NCBI GenBank assembly: GCA_013399115.1
Contig: VXAA01003916.1
Location: 28,430 to 92,429, forward strand
DNA: 64,000 bases
Reading direction: 5' to 3'
DNA from: Anseranas semipalmata
Lineage: Eukaryota > Chordata > Aves > Anseriformes > Anseranatidae
In this document: positions 9,971 through 24,165 of the stretch, in pieces
How positions within the stretch are numbered: position 1 is the stretch's first letter
Layout of the letters: the number at the start of each line of letters is the position of its first letter
Notes under the pieces: generated by a model
Seen by the model: only the letters and a program-made list of their open reading frames with translations
Told to the model about the DNA's origin: nothing
Database searches by the model: none
Program-made: the position numbers and the translations under genes

Positions 9971-12179
9971 TGTACCCCTGTGTTACGGAGATTTTTTTCT
10001 GTTGCATATCACTGTAAATATACTTCTGTCTTCCATCTGTCAACTGCTTGTCTGTGAGCTTCTTTAAATATCTTGAAATAAGCAGTTAAGTTAGCATAAT
10101 CAATTTTCTGTTATCATTAAAGCAATAATTACTACTAAGAGTCTAATTTTCTTGGACTCTCAACACCAAGATCTTCCTTTTCAAAAGCCCCTAATATAGT
10201 TAAATGTTTAATCCCTGTTCTGCAGTAATTAACTTTCAGTAGCACATAGGCTCCTAATGAACAAACTGACAAAGATACTGGACTTTTTGGATGTTAGCAT
10301 ATAAATTTTCAAAGACAATTTGCCATACCAAGCACTCAATACCAAAAGATGAGGTTGGGTTCTGACAGATAAGTTAGACTATAAATGCCACTCAACTTTG
10401 TGTTAAATGATTTTTTCTGTTATTGCCTGCATAAGTTTTGTACAGTCTTTTGCATTTCTGAAATCCCCTTTGAATCATACTGGTTCCCTGAGAGTGAATG
10501 TGAATGATTTTCACTCTATAATAGGATGCGAGCTCTTCACAATCTTTCTTCTTTCTTTTTCTATGCTAATTATTGGGAGATTAGGACAATGTGCATTGTA
10601 CTTTTGATCTATAAAGTGTTAGAATGCACTGACCTGCAGTATTTTCTTTCCAACTGTCAAGGCAATTCTGATATCTGCTGATCACTGGTTCCCTTTGTGT
10701 TGATAAGATTCCTTGGCCTGACAAGCACAGTTGCTGTGGAAAATCTAAGAAAGGAGAGTCTGGTGTTAACCTATCAGTGTCTTACAAAGATAGAATCAGT
10801 GTTTTGATCTGCCATGTGATAGGGATCCAATATAATATCCATAGCACAAGAAGGAAGGATATTTATTCTCTTTCGCTAATGAGCTCCTGAGTAATTGATC
10901 TCATTCACATAATGACTCGCTGAGGTCACTGCTAATCCATTCACCTTCTTTCCCTTTGCACTTATCACTAACAAATAATATCCAAATCTGTCCAAATATT
11001 TTCATTACCCTGATCACGATGTGTGAGTGTCTAACAAAAAAACAAACTCAAGCAGATGATTTGCTGCAAACCTCTCCCTTCCTTGCTCTTTGTCTGCAGC
11101 ATCAGGGCAGTGTGCATAGCTTTTGTTTGCTTTTTGTTTTCTTTGAAATACTTGCACATAGTTTACATGTCCTTCTAAATTACTGCTTAGCTAAGCAGGA
11201 AATGTTGAATTCTTGTAACATTTCCCATCAGCCTCTCGTTCCAGCCGTTTAAAACTGTGTTATGATTCTTTGAAGTCTTTTCTATGAGTCTACATTATTC
11301 AGAGGCTGTGGTGTGCATAAGTACATGCAGGAGCACAGGTGCAATCTTTATGGCAATCTCAAGAAGAAAGAAGAAAGACATGAAGTAGCACAGAGTGTCA
11401 TGGGGCCAATGCAGTAATGCTGGGTGTTCCATGTTCATTAGCATGTATGAGTATACAAAGGCTAGAGACTTACCAGAAAATGGCTGCAGCAAAAGCTACT
11501 CAAGGGGTTTACAAATGCCCAGTTTCCAGAAGAAGACAGCTGAAAGGATGTGATCTGTAGACAGAGAAGAGAAGCTAACAACAATACCAGGACATAAAGA
11601 GAACGGACAATTTCATTAATAGTTTTCACCTTGAAGTGATGGTAGCAGCAAGTGCACACTGGGCAGTTTATTGCCTTGGGTGTGTCTGAGTGCAGGACTA
11701 GTTAAGGTACAGCTAAATATAGCGTGCTTGTGCAAAAACCAGTAACACTATTAAAAATGTTCATAATTTTCTAAGCAAAGCAGGTAGAAAGTGTTTCTAA
11801 GCCCCATTATTACACAGATCACCTTTGAAGGGTGGTTCCCCATTATGTTTCCAGATATTGCCCTCAAGGAGTGGCTCTATTTCCCATTGTGTGATCAAAT
11901 TTCACAATCTTCTGTGAAACTGCCAGCTCAGCACCTGCTGTAGTTAGGTGTGATTTCCAACGCAGCTCTTCATTTTGGAGTTGACACTAAGTTTGTTTTA
12001 CATAAGAGTTGTAAGTGATAAAATTGTTAATGAGAAGGGGATGTCTAACTTCTTGCCTGCCTTGTCTAAAAAGCAAGTGCACTACGAACCACAAAATATA
12101 GGTTTCCCACAGCATATGCCAGTGAGTAAGTGGGTGACTCGCAGTCACCTCCTCCATTTTCCCTGGAGTTATGGTGCTG

Positions 12180-12214
12180 TCTTGCCTTGCCTTGCCCAGA
12201 CACACACACACACA
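12180..12214. repeat. CTTGC triplet repeat followed by (CA)n
   Basis: Three tandem TTGCC-type pentamers adjoin a run of seven CA dinucleotides. A compound microsatellite. Confidence 0.75.
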
Positions 12215-13889
12215 TGTACACGTAAGAGAATATGAAGGACTTATCCTGGTAAACATATACATTTCTACAACACCTGACCACAACAGAAAATCAGATTAAT
12301 TTTAGGCAGGCTAATACAACAAGGAAAATAGCTTACTTTTGAGAAAGGCACTTCATCATAAACATCTCAACAAATTTGTAAAGTGGCGTGTAAGTGATGC
12401 AAGAGTCACTTCACCAAGCACTGAAATCATAAACGGACTTAACAGAACGGATGACAATTTTAAAGCCAAAACAGGATAAAGCCACCATGTCTTTTACCCT
12501 GAAGTTGGCTTGGAGAGACCCAAAATTTGTTCTCAGTCACTTAAAAGCTATTAAAATGAATTTAGAGGAAGCCTTGTTGTATAGCACTGAAATCTTGAAA
12601 TATATCTAGATCTTAAAATTTTTTTCTTCATAAAAAATGCTTTGAAGGAAGCCTCATCATATAATGGTGACGTTAAAAAATTCTCAAAAAGATAAAAAAT
12701 TCTATTTTCAGAAAACAAAATACAATCCAATAGGACTAGAAAACAGCATAATGAAAACAGAACTGGCTGGAGAATACAAGAAAGATAGACCTAAATGATA
12801 TACTTTAAAATTACACTAAAATTCTCAGTGACTTTGTTAACAAGACAGTCTAAATACATAATGGAGATCTACAACAAATATGGAATTGAGAATCAAAAAC
12901 AACAAAGAAAGAGGTGAAGACTCCTGTCCAATACCATGGCAGACTGCAAAACGAAGGTCCTGTGTTCTACCCGATAGTCATCAGCATATATGTAAACATG
13001 GACCATTCTCCAGGAGCTGTAAGAGCAGTTCCACTCTCCTACCTGGAGGTAATTCCTCTGTCAGATAACTATGGCATATTGGCAGTAGCGTGCACATGAG
13101 TGCAAAACTCCAGCTCTCTCCATTTAGCATACTTGTTCTAGGAATACAACTCTTTGCTTTCAGTTGGCATGTTGTTTTCAGCATTTGCAAAATCAAAAAC
13201 AGTTTAAAATTTCTTCAGTGATGAATAACCAAATAAAGAGCAGAAAACATAAACAGGATGACTTAGGAAATATGTAAATTTAAGTCATCAAGGAATTTCA
13301 AAAACCTCATTTATTTTTTCCAACATGGAACCAATAAAACTATTTACAACGTGATTCACTGAACTTTATGATTTAAGTTAGTAATGACCAAGGTGCTAAA
13401 GCCTGGAAATGAAGTGGTGTGAATGTACTAATCACCCTGTGTCCAAAATAACAACTGTTTAATAGAACTTAATCGCTACTGTAAATGCTGTGCATTTTCT
13501 CCTATTAAAGGCACATTTACTATTATTTATCCTTTAATCATACTAACAGACAAAAAACATCAAGTGGCTATTCAGGATATAGAGTCTTTTGCAATGTGCC
13601 ATCTAGTGGCTGCAAACAGACTGCTAGGGCATGCCCAAAGGTCCTAAATCTAGGCCAAGCACCCAGTCTTGTGTTGATCTTCATCAGAAAGCGTCCTAAA
13701 TAGCTAAAGGGAAAGTGATGGAACAAGAGGAACACTTTTCAAAGGCAGTGCATCACAGCACAGCTGCAAAATTAGAAGCATATTAATTAATCCAGTTAAA
13801 TAAAAAAAATATTAAAATTATCAAAAGAAAAAAAAACCCTTGAAAATAGAGAAGGAACAGAATGGTTAATTCAAGGGCTCAACCCATGT

Positions 13890-13965
13890 ATATTGTTAGG
13901 CATGATTTAGATCAGACTAGATGCAACTGCTTCAAGGCTCAGACACTGTATGCCTATGTAAGGGA
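13890..13965 (+). repeat. Possible CR1 3' tail remnant
   Basis: The segment with 'GATTTAGATCAGACTAGATG' matches the usual 'GATTTAGATCAGACTAGATGATC...' 3' region of old CR1 elements. It ends in 'TGTATGCCTATGTA', which may be a decayed octamer end. Divergence is high, so the call is tentative. Confidence 0.4.
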
Positions 13966-16900
13966 CCTATCTTGATAAAGCATTAGTAGTGACTACTTCT
14001 AGATAGGACTGTACTTTGAATATTAATATTAATTATGATCAACATCAAAATTTTATTTTACTTCAACTTTATACTACTCAGCCAACTTCAGATCAGTGTT
14101 AAAGTTTCCTTGCCAACCTAGCAGATTACAGGAACTTCCTCATTTCCCTTGATCCCTGTCCAGTCTATGAGAAGCAGAGCATTTTTAAATTTTCCCAATA
14201 CCTGCTACCAGCTGTCACCTGTAACAGCTACTCCAAAAGTCAGTCATGTGACCCTCCTGGTCTTTGGAAGGGAACGGAAAGCCCGAGGACACCAAATTTC
14301 ATTAATTATGCTGATTACAGAGCTTCTTGTTTCTTTCAATAAAGCAAAAGGAGAAGTGGTCAGAGTTGCCTGCGAACTAATGTCCATATTAATATGGCAT
14401 TGCACAATGTCAGAGCAGGTTGTGTGCAAAAGCAGAAGGGGAATACAGTCTCGGTACAGTTAGCTGCCATGGCACCAGTTCTCCTGGTTGCCTATCAAGG
14501 AGATCTTAGTGAGTAGTGGTTACTTTGGAGGAGTTTTAAGCTACTGTGAAGGGAAAGTCACATTTCCCTTTTTGCTGTAGGACTATCCTGATGAGACTTG
14601 CCAGAAAATTCAAAAGGATCCTCTTTATTTGTAAGATGTCTGTCACCTGAAGCAAGTTTGAATTTTCCTCCTTGTTCTAACCTCTGGCAATATCATTCCT
14701 GCTACATGAAACATGCAATCATAAATCATTTGTCTGCATTGTAGATAACATAGCTGTACAATGCAAGCTTCCTCACACCTGTGCTTTTTCTTTTCTCCTT
14801 AGTGTTGTGGTATCAAGAGTTACAACTGGCACTGAAGAAACAGCACAGCCTCGGAAGATACTACCTATTCAATCTGAAAGAACCTTTGTAATTCCTTTAG
14901 TGTTGCATCTTTATCATCCAAGCTACAGAGAAAATAGTAACAGCATCAGAATTTGTTTGGATGACTTTTAGAGACTGGACTGCTCAATGTAACTTGCAAG
15001 CTTAGGGAGGAAGACAGAACACTTTTTTCTTTAATTAGTGGTGAAAACCAATAACCATAGCTAGTCAAAACAGAAAGACGAGTGAATGGCCCAGAAAAAA
15101 ACAAGCTCTCCTTTCATGCTCATACATTATCTCTTAATTTGATATGTACTGACAGTTGAGAGAAAGCATGGTGTAATGGCAAGACACAAATTAGTTTCTG
15201 AAATATATTCAGAAAAAAAATGTGAAGTCTAGCTGCCAGAGGGGCAGGTTCCATGTGCCATCCTGGCTCACGAAGCAAAAGTCTTTCTCCTCGGTGTATG
15301 TGGGGCGTGTGGGAGTGCAGGATTTCATACTATATGTTTCTATATTTTGGCAAGGATACTATAAGAAAAAAACATGTAGCTTATTAGCCTAGAAGAAAAA
15401 TCTTTGGTCTGTTTACACTGTAACCACACACCTGTATCTCAGAAATATGAGACAATTGATGGGGAAAGGGGAGGGGACTGACATCTTTAGTTTCCTCTGC
15501 ACCAGGTGCAGTCAAGTATGCAATATCTTTCTAGCCACTATTTTGAATCAGTGCCACTTTTGGCCTACTGTACCTGCTGAACAGCCCCTGCAGGGAATGA
15601 CTCCAAAACATGCCCATGCTCCCTGCTCCAGCAAGATCAGTTCTTACCTGGAGCCCTGGCGGGTGCATACATAAGTCAGCCAAATCCTGAAACGATTCTA
15701 GCACAGCTGCAGTTCCTTCAAATCACAGAAAGACAAAAACACTAAATCTTGTACTAAATGATTGTATCAATTCCTTTTCCTTACAGGAGGCAACACTTAA
15801 TTTCCTGTTGCTGCCAGTGTGCATTCCATTTTTACAGGACATAAATGTGGCATTAAGGAAACTTGCTGCCTTGTCACAACGCAGCCATATCATGAAACGT
15901 CAATGTCAGGGACAGAGATGGACAAGAAGACTGTCCTGTCTCCTTAGTTTTTCAAACTAAAATGTAGATCCTCAAACTAAATACTCTAAAATCCAGCTGG
16001 ATTAACTGTAACAATCTAAGCGTCTCGTTCTCCTGAATGTGATTGTTGTGTGTTCCTGAGCAAACAGGAAAGAAGCAAAGAGGGTTATATATAAAATGAA
16101 TATTTTTTTATAAGCACAACTTTTGATTTATTTGTATAACGAGAATGACAGAAAAACATGTATTATATTTGTTAAGATAAGAGCCACATAAGTAAGAACA
16201 AAGTAGTCACTGTTGCAATACTGATTACATGAGACCAAACATACTGCTGGCCATGAAAATAGCAAATTTATTTCCTATTCCTTCGGAATCAATTTCTTCT
16301 TTTTGATAACAGCGTGACATGAAATTATTCAGTATTCTGGAGCAGGATAAACAACGTGAAACTGTTTAAAGAAGCATGTTTTGCCACACTTTACATGACA
16401 GAGCAAAAGACGGGGCATACTCTATCATCTGTTCTGTACAGATAGCAATGGGTGGAACTGGACTGTGCTGCTCAAAAGGGAGAGCATGGTATTGCATTAG
16501 CCCATACTGAAACGCATATATTTCTGTAATTTTTATTTCTTGTATCTGCATGCAACCCTACAAACTACAGAAAGCAAAGTCTCTGTGTTTAGGAGCTTAG
16601 ATCTACATTGGGAAAGAAATAGTATTCTTAGGTGGTGATTAACATGAACTCTGGGTTAGAGTTTATAAATATGATGAGTCTTTAATTTACACAACAAGTA
16701 GAGTAATAAAGATTAGAGGAAAGAGCTTGAGAGGGAGGGAGAGGTACCTTCACATCTATCTTAGGCTGCTAACACACTCTAATTTACAATTGGTCTCACA
16801 ACAAAATCTTTCAAGAGCCAATACATTTCAGCTTAAGATTCATAAATGGCTGGGTGCTGCATACACCATGTTACTGCAAAGAAGAATCAAATGTATGACA

Positions 16901-17193
16901 GCAGAATGCCTGGTTTTCTTTGAATCTTACTCAGGTTATTTTTTGTCATGAAAGAAGTATCTACAACTTTGGCAGTTGTAAAAATATCATGCATGGCACC
17001 ACCTGCCAGACTAATAACAATAATTAGAAATGTAATAAACTGTTCATTGGCAAGGTAACAAATTGTCTTATCCTTTGAAAGTCACACTGGCCCGAGGCAA
17101 TTCCTCACAGACATTTGCCACTGATGTCACAAGAGCCTGAACGAAAAGCATACTGTGCAAAAATAAAAATAAAAAAAAAGGAGAGGGAGACAG

Positions 17194-17224
17194 AAAAAAA
17201 CAAACAAACAAACAAACAAGCAAA
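17194..17224. repeat. (CAAA)n simple repeat
   Basis: About six CAAA units following an A-rich stretch. A simple repeat. Confidence 0.8.
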
Positions 17225-19056
17225 AACCACTGGCAAAGAGAGATTCCAGCAACCTCGAGTACCTGCAGTGGATTCTCATTTTACTGAACAAACCATTAAA
17301 ACTAAGGTCTTGCAAAGAGCTGACAGAGAGGGTGAGCTAATCCTATTGCTTCCTATGAATCCCTACAGGCTGGAACATTTGGAGCTCATAGTATTTGCTT
17401 AAGAAGATGAAACAATTTTCTACTGAATTTAGATTGAAAACTTCACTTGCTTGTTATGCTTCTTAATTCTTTTCATCTTTAATACAATGATCTTCCAAAA
17501 AATAATTTCCACTGAATAGCTTTTACACCAGGTTACTCTAATTCTTGTGTCTCACACATCTAATTTAAAATCTAACAATCTGAGATCGATATTTTTCTTA
17601 CTCGAGTTCCTCTAAGTACTAAAGCAATCTTGGCTTGTCTGCCAGACATGAATTAATGGCCTGTTCAGGATTTTTACCTCCCATTATAACTTTCCATTTG
17701 AACCGAACATACAATTCTACACTGCTTGTTTTCTAAAAGAGTGTTTAAAATCATCCCTAGCAATAAAAATGTGGTTTCACATTTTCATGACCTTACAGTG
17801 CTTTTGCCTCCACTTCCATGCATTATGTTTTATCTCTAAAAATCCATTTGTAATTTCTAAAATGTAAAAGCCATCCAGAAATCTGCAAACATAAAATATT
17901 TGTTTCAGTCCATGTTCTTCCTCACCCATCTTCTGGAATATATGCAGGCAATCAAAAGAACACTGCTCCTGGTTCCATGCTTACAGAGAACTGAAGAGAA
18001 GAAAAGCAAGTCATAAATGCTGCATAAGCACTTCTTTCTGAGGCTTCTGATGATTTCACAGCCCCAGTAAGTCATCTAGGAGGGGCCCATGCCAGGCAGC
18101 AGCCTGCTTTTGTTCTTTGCTTTGTACTAAGAAGGGAGGGACATTGCTGAGGTACAACACTTTGAGTATTTATATGATTCATTCCTTCTTTCATTGAATC
18201 ATTTTCTAGTTTCTAAGATAATACCTCTGGGATGATTTCAGCTACTGTTTGCGGAAGCACAAAGTTTTATGTTTTCCATTATTGTGTGTGAAGATAAAGA
18301 TGAAGGAAGGATTGCCCAAGCAAGATGTGAAAAGGTTTTGGACAGGGTGGTGGAAAACTCTCTCACATGGTTCTATACTACTGACCTGATGGCTCTAAAG
18401 TCTTGCATACAGGAGCTGGCAAGGTCAGCTCAGAACCCTGACTAACAGTCAGGTATAGCTCCACAACCTTCCTGCTGAATGTGCTGCATATTTTCCCAAA
18501 TCCAAGCAATGCCTTAGAGTGTGTCAAAGAATTCATCCCAGGCTGTGTTTCAATATAATTGGTTAGGAAAACCCAAGCATGTTAGTCCTTATGAACGTTC
18601 CAAGTAAACTGTTCCCACTTTTTCTTTCTGTTTCAAAATCAATATAATAATAGCTGGTTGAATTTTGAGATAAAACCTTGGAGTGGTGACACTAAGCACC
18701 TGCCAGCTCTGCCTATAAATACTACAGGTAAAACTATGTTCTCTTAATGAGCTCATAAGAAACTCGTGTTTCAAGAATGAAATTTGAGATGTATTCCTAA
18801 AACAGTTTTCCTGCAATACGACTCTATTAATGCTGTTTATGCATCCATATTTCTCACATTAATAGTGCAAGTGCATTCTGGGAAACTTGGGACGATGTTC
18901 CCCCAAAGTCTGTGGAAGTGGAGAAATGCTAAAAGGGCGTGCATGTATTGGCACTAGCCACTTATGGAGCACTGTAGTTAGGAACATCCAAGCACACTCC
19001 AAGAAAGGAAGAAGACAGACCAGTTGTACTGGTTATTAGACATGGTTAAGGGGCTT

Positions 19057-19078
19057 AAAAAAAAAAAAAAAAAAAAAA
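19057..19078. repeat. Poly(A) run of 22
   Basis: An uninterrupted run of 22 A. No retrotransposed gene body or target-site duplication is evident around it, so it is listed as a homopolymer only. Confidence 0.85.
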
Positions 19079-21509
19079 CACCTTCTGCCAAGCCAGTTAT
19101 AAGAAGATAATCATGTGCTAGCCTAAGCCTCTGGCAGAAGTAAAACACTGTTAGCTGTCTTCTAGGTAGCTAAATATTAATCATCCTGTTTAGAACCAAT
19201 CACGTCACTAACTGGTTAGCACTTGGTTAAAGGTTGTGGTACAGAGAAGGTGTACTGTTTTATCTCTAACTGCAATATTCCTCGACTTCTACAGATAATA
19301 TATTAAGCAAGGCAAATACAAAAGCAATATTGCAGTTGTTAGCAAATTCATTAGTTTTTGGACAGGGTTACAGGAGGCTCTGCAAGCTGAGAAGCACAGC
19401 ATGTTCTGAGAGCACTCTGCTGTTCTGAGTGCTACATGAGAGATCCCCAAACAATTCAAAACAGATTCTCTTCAGCTGTTGAAAAAGAACGGCACAAGAA
19501 TACAACGTGTTTCATCTTGGGTTGCAGAATATGTAAGTACAGTAAATTGCTAACACGCTGCATCTGTACCGCAAAGCAGCATCGCGTGTCATTCACAAAC
19601 AAATGTTGTATCTAAGCTCTGTCACAGCTCCAGAAAGGATGTTGCATGTTCATGATAGAATGTCAGCAAGGAGGAGCAGACAAGAAAATAGCCTGAGAAC
19701 TAAAAGATGCACTCTATTTGGGATAGGTGTGGGTTATTCAACACCCTGAGAAATCATCTTGCAGCTTAAAATAAATGGAAAATAAAAAGAGCAGGCAGCA
19801 AGCCTTAGAAGCGATAATATGGAGCGATCGTTTCGTTGCTTATGCCTTAGCTCTAAGTGGCCAAACCTGCATAACATATTCACAATCATGAATTTGACAG
19901 GATTGGGTTTGGAAGACTCATACAGTTCAAAGGCCTCACCTGTAGCTCCACATGTTCTTGAAACTCCCACAGTCCCTCAGGGCCTTAAAACCAGAATGCA
20001 ATAGCATTCTCCTTTGAATCTCATGTGTTCTGACCTTTAGAAAGTTCTGCTTAGAGGAGTTAGAGGTGACTAAACAGAGAATCAACCAACTGCTCTTTTT
20101 TCTCCAATATCAGTACCAAAGTTTCCAGTGCCACTGTCAGGAGGATTAACAAAACACTTCTTGGATTTAATTATTTGTCTTCTGACACTCTCCTGCATTC
20201 TTGACTTTGACTGAGAATATATTCATTAAATTACTGTGCTCTGAAAACTGATGTAAGGTAGACTTTCTCCTTATTATTGTCACTAAAACTCTCCCAATAG
20301 CCTCCCTGCTCTGCTCAACTCTGTGATGTTAGGAAAAGCCTGGCAGCCAAAAATGAAGCCATAAGACCAAACAAACAAAGACAGCTTGCCAACCTACCAC
20401 TTATCCAGCAGCTTCAGGCTAGGAGAACTTTCTCTCTTTCTGTTAAGCTTGTAACAAAAAAGGGAAGAATATCACAAAAGACACTTTCTAAAGTGCAATG
20501 TCAACAAAAAAGAGAAAGTTGACAGAAATACTGCCAACTCTTCATGAATTACATGCTGTGAGAAGAGAAGAAAGTTTATTATATGTTATGGGACATTTCA
20601 ACCTGATTCTGAGGTTTCAAACTTTACACAGTTACAGTGATCAGCTTCAAGAAGGAACAAACGTTCCTCTCTGAGGACAGGAAAAAGGACCTGGAACTAT
20701 ACAGGGTCCTGAACGTGGCAGATGATATAGAATACTTATAAGAAGCAAATAGCTAAGCACAAGGCAAAACAAATATGTGAGGAGAATCAGAGATTATTAC
20801 TACATTAGCCCAACGCATCTGCCTTAAGTTTACTATCTCCCTCCTGTATTGACAGTTGGATACTTGTAGCAGTCTTGTCAAAAAAGCAAAACAAAGCATA
20901 TTGCCAGATGAGACAATGACTTTAACACGTGTCTAGATCACCTACCTGAATTTCACCTAGAGCAGGAAGGCACAGAGTCAAGTCTAACACCACGTCTTGA
21001 GATCATCCTCAATTCTAAAATAACAAAACAATAATAGGCTACAGTAGCTGTCAGATTGCTACAGATGCTATGCTTTATAGGCAACATTAAATCACTGGTC
21101 AGGAAATAACATTTCATATTTCATAATGGTTCTTTATATTTTAATTTAAGATTAAACAATTAACAAACAGAAAGTTCTGCAAATGCCAACAAAAGAGCAT
21201 CTTATGGGAGAGCCAGACTTGGAGGCTACAATTCAGATCTACCTCCTCAGTGAATTTTATCTTTCAGTCTTCCAACCGAATACTGCCGCTCACAGCTCCT
21301 CTAAGCTGTAGTAATGATAGGGCAAAAGACAGATGCATTTTGTCAAAAGAAGAGGCTCAGAAGGGAATGAGAATGATACACACTTAAATATATTGAATGC
21401 TAAAATTGATAAGTTCTGTTTACCAATGTGTTTTTCCAGAGACTTTAAATTCCAGATAAACACATTTGGAATTATTTCTTAGGGACAAAAATGGACTGAA
21501 GTGTATGTA

Positions 21510-21700
21510 GGTTAAACCAAGGTGTGTATTCCCTAGGGATATCTCAGAAGATAAAAAGCAAGCACTGACTACTATTTAAAGGCAGCACAGCAGACGGTTA
21601 AGTTACACCCAGGTGTGTCTTCCCTCAGGTGATCCCAAGGGAGAGATGCTAGGCCACTTTTCCTATTTAATGGTGGCAGAATAGCTGGTTAGATTACGTC
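21510..21700 (+). repeat. Imperfect tandem repeat, unit about 86-91 bp
   Basis: Two diverged units start at 21510 and 21596, and the beginning of a third lies at 21687. Each starts with GGTTA. Units 1 and 2 then share AGGTGTGT(A/C)TTCCCT, a central CAGxxGAT-type stretch and, near the end, CTATTTAA with GGCAG or GGTGGCAG. The unit has no similarity to a repeat family I recognise. Confidence 0.6.
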
Positions 21701-24055
21701 TTAAGTCATTTTGTAACCTTATCATCCAAATGTTAGGATACAAAAATTGTAAGCCTACAAAACTATTTATGATAACAAATACTGCAGCCATCACTGCATA
21801 ATAAAATATAAACAATGCATTAAAAATAAGCAATTATCCCACTACTAAATGAAATAAGAATATTTTATCAAAGGAATGAATTTATGCTCCGGTTGGGCAC
21901 AAAATGAAGTTCATAGGGAGAACTCTTCACTGACAAATTTCCAGATCAACAAGACCATTCTTGCCAATTCTACATAGCAGGAGAGTTTATAATGAGGTCA
22001 GCAGTGGTTTTCCATGTAAGGGAGCCCAAGAACACATTATGTAAAATTGATCAAACATTCTGAATTGGACATGAAGTGTCATGCACACCTCTGAACTCAG
22101 CTTATCCATGTCCAGTGCTCTGCCTTGAAAAGCATTAGTTAGTGCAGGAAAAACTTTTTGAGACAAGGATCACACTGTGGAAAATAAGAAGGCAAACATA
22201 TTTTTCCAAGTTCTATTACAAAATGACCTCATATACACAAGGTGCCAAAATGTGGCATTATAGGAAGCAGATTGTACAGGATGTTTGCTCCCTAAGCAAG
22301 GGAAACAAACATGGAAGCACACTCTTGAGCCACTCATTCTGGACATCTTACAAAGACATCGTGCTGTGTCAGTTATGCAAACTGTCATTTCCTTTCACTA
22401 TGCAGCCCTGCCTGTGTAGAAGTACCAAACAGCACTGACACTTTAGTAATCTTCAATGAGCAGCTAAGCCCTCATGAAGGCAAACAGGAGCCATTTCCAC
22501 CTACTGACATCACTACGTCAAACTATTGTCTTAGTCAGATACCACTCAATTGGTTCCACTGACTTGCATTTTGAATATTTACTTTGCAACTTTGATGGCT
22601 GTGGGTTTATTTTTTGTCCCAAAATGAAAGATCAGATATAGGAACAAATGTTAACAGTTTAGACTAGCTGCCAGTACACCAAATAAACACTTTGGTCTTT
22701 CAACATAAGCTCAGACCAAGAACAGATCTAAAATTTACTCATTACAATAGTCCAGTCTGGATCTGACAAAACTAAGTTGGTTCTGATATAAGCCTCTTGA
22801 TCTTTTCTGTTCTTTGCTTGTGGCATATGGCTTCACCTCCTGAAGACCAAACTTTCAGTTTAACAAAACTCTTCAGGTTGACTATAAGACAGCTGTGAGG
22901 AAAAGTATTACTGACTTTAAATTCTATAAAACTGTTTTCCCAGTCAAAAGGAGAAACACCCCAAAGCAGTACTGCCAGGTGGGCTGCGCTCTTTATGTCC
23001 ATTAACGTGGACACTGATACACGGCTGTGGTACACATTGGTAAGAAACAGGGAAAGTCCTCAGCAAATTCTGACACCCCCCTTTCCTCTAGGTATTTCCT
23101 CTGATAGCTATCCGAGAAAAGAAGAGATAATGCTTGCCAGTCAGTGGTTCACTTTCATTCAGGATCTTATCTCTGCACTATAATCGACCTGTGACGCCAG
23201 CTCAAGTAAACTCACCCAACAAGTTAATGTTAAACTAGCTAACTTAGGTACCAATAACTACATAGCTGCAGCAGTCTGGATTTCAAAGCAGGCTGCAAAA
23301 CTCACTACAGAAACTGGGTTAATAATCAGGCCATTAGCCTACTTTGGTTCTGTGCTACTGCAGTCAGTAACTAAGCTACTAATACAAAACCATTTCAGAC
23401 GTCTATCTCAGCCATCAGAGTTAAGAATTGTAAATTAAAGGTAGTGCAGAATTTGGGAATAATTAAGTAAAGATGTTGGGTGAAGCCCCAACCATCTCAG
23501 AACCTTTCCTGCCAGCTTTAGACGTGTAACCCTGAGGGACATCAAACGTGAAAGCCCTTGGAAAGGACAAGTAACCATCCAGCACTATCTTTGAGAACTT
23601 CCAGACAGGAAAGAGCATATCCACCAACAATTCACGCTCACTATCTCTACAAGATCCTACAGATAAATTGACAAAGTCTTAGTTTCCAATATCAAAAGTT
23701 CCTGATAGATCTCGTAAAATAAAACTGACAAATTCTTGATAGGAAATAAATTTATCACAGTTAAAAATACGTCTTTTCTTCCACAGGTCCTATTATTATG
23801 TCATGTAGGTACCACGGTAGATCTTTTCTATCACAAATTTGTGTAAACTATTCTGCAACAGGAATCACAAAAACACTTCATGAATAGCATGAACCTAACA
23901 TGAATATAATTGTCCTCCAGAGCAGAAAGTATGTTTTTATCAAAGTTTCAAGACCTTATTCAGTATCTTACCATAATCGTGGGAGATAAACATGGGTGTA
24001 CCTATACAATAACCTGGGGGCCGCAAAGATGTTTCTTCTGTTTTGTGGAACGACG
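21701..24055. other. Intergenic, nothing recognised
   Basis: No gene, known repeat family or simple repeat of note was seen. ORFs up to 98 codons on both strands have no supporting splice context or similarity. Confidence 0.55.
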
Positions 24056-24165
24056 ATAATTATATTTAGCACTCATTCAAGGCTTTTCATCTTCAAAGCA
24101 CTTTACAAACATTAATTAATCCTCACAACACCCTATGAGGTAGGTAAGTATTATTACAGTAGGTG
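24056..24165 (+). repeat. MIR-like (CORE-type) SINE remnant
   Basis: The segment containing 'CAAAGCACTTTACAAACATT', 'AATTAATCCTCACAACACCC' and 'TATGAGGTAGGTAAGTATTATTA' closely follows the 3' half of amniote MIR-type SINEs. It is truncated before the usual CCCCATTTTACAG continuation. The position is intergenic, upstream of FOXN1. Confidence 0.65.

Larger units (their letters stand above)
9971..21500. other. Intergenic, no gene recognised
   Basis: AT-rich sequence with only short ORFs that resemble nothing I know. It holds a (CA)n run (12201-12214), a weak CR1 tail (13890-13965), a CAAA repeat (17194-17224) and a 22-A run (19057-19078). No splice-bounded exon, RNA gene or promoter with clear elements was seen. 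Cis-regulatory elements of either neighbour cannot be excluded by reading. Confidence 0.6.

Noticed and set aside
19057..19078. Poly(A) run considered as the tail of a processed pseudogene
   Set aside because: No gene-like body or poly(A) signal was recognised upstream and no target-site duplication was found.
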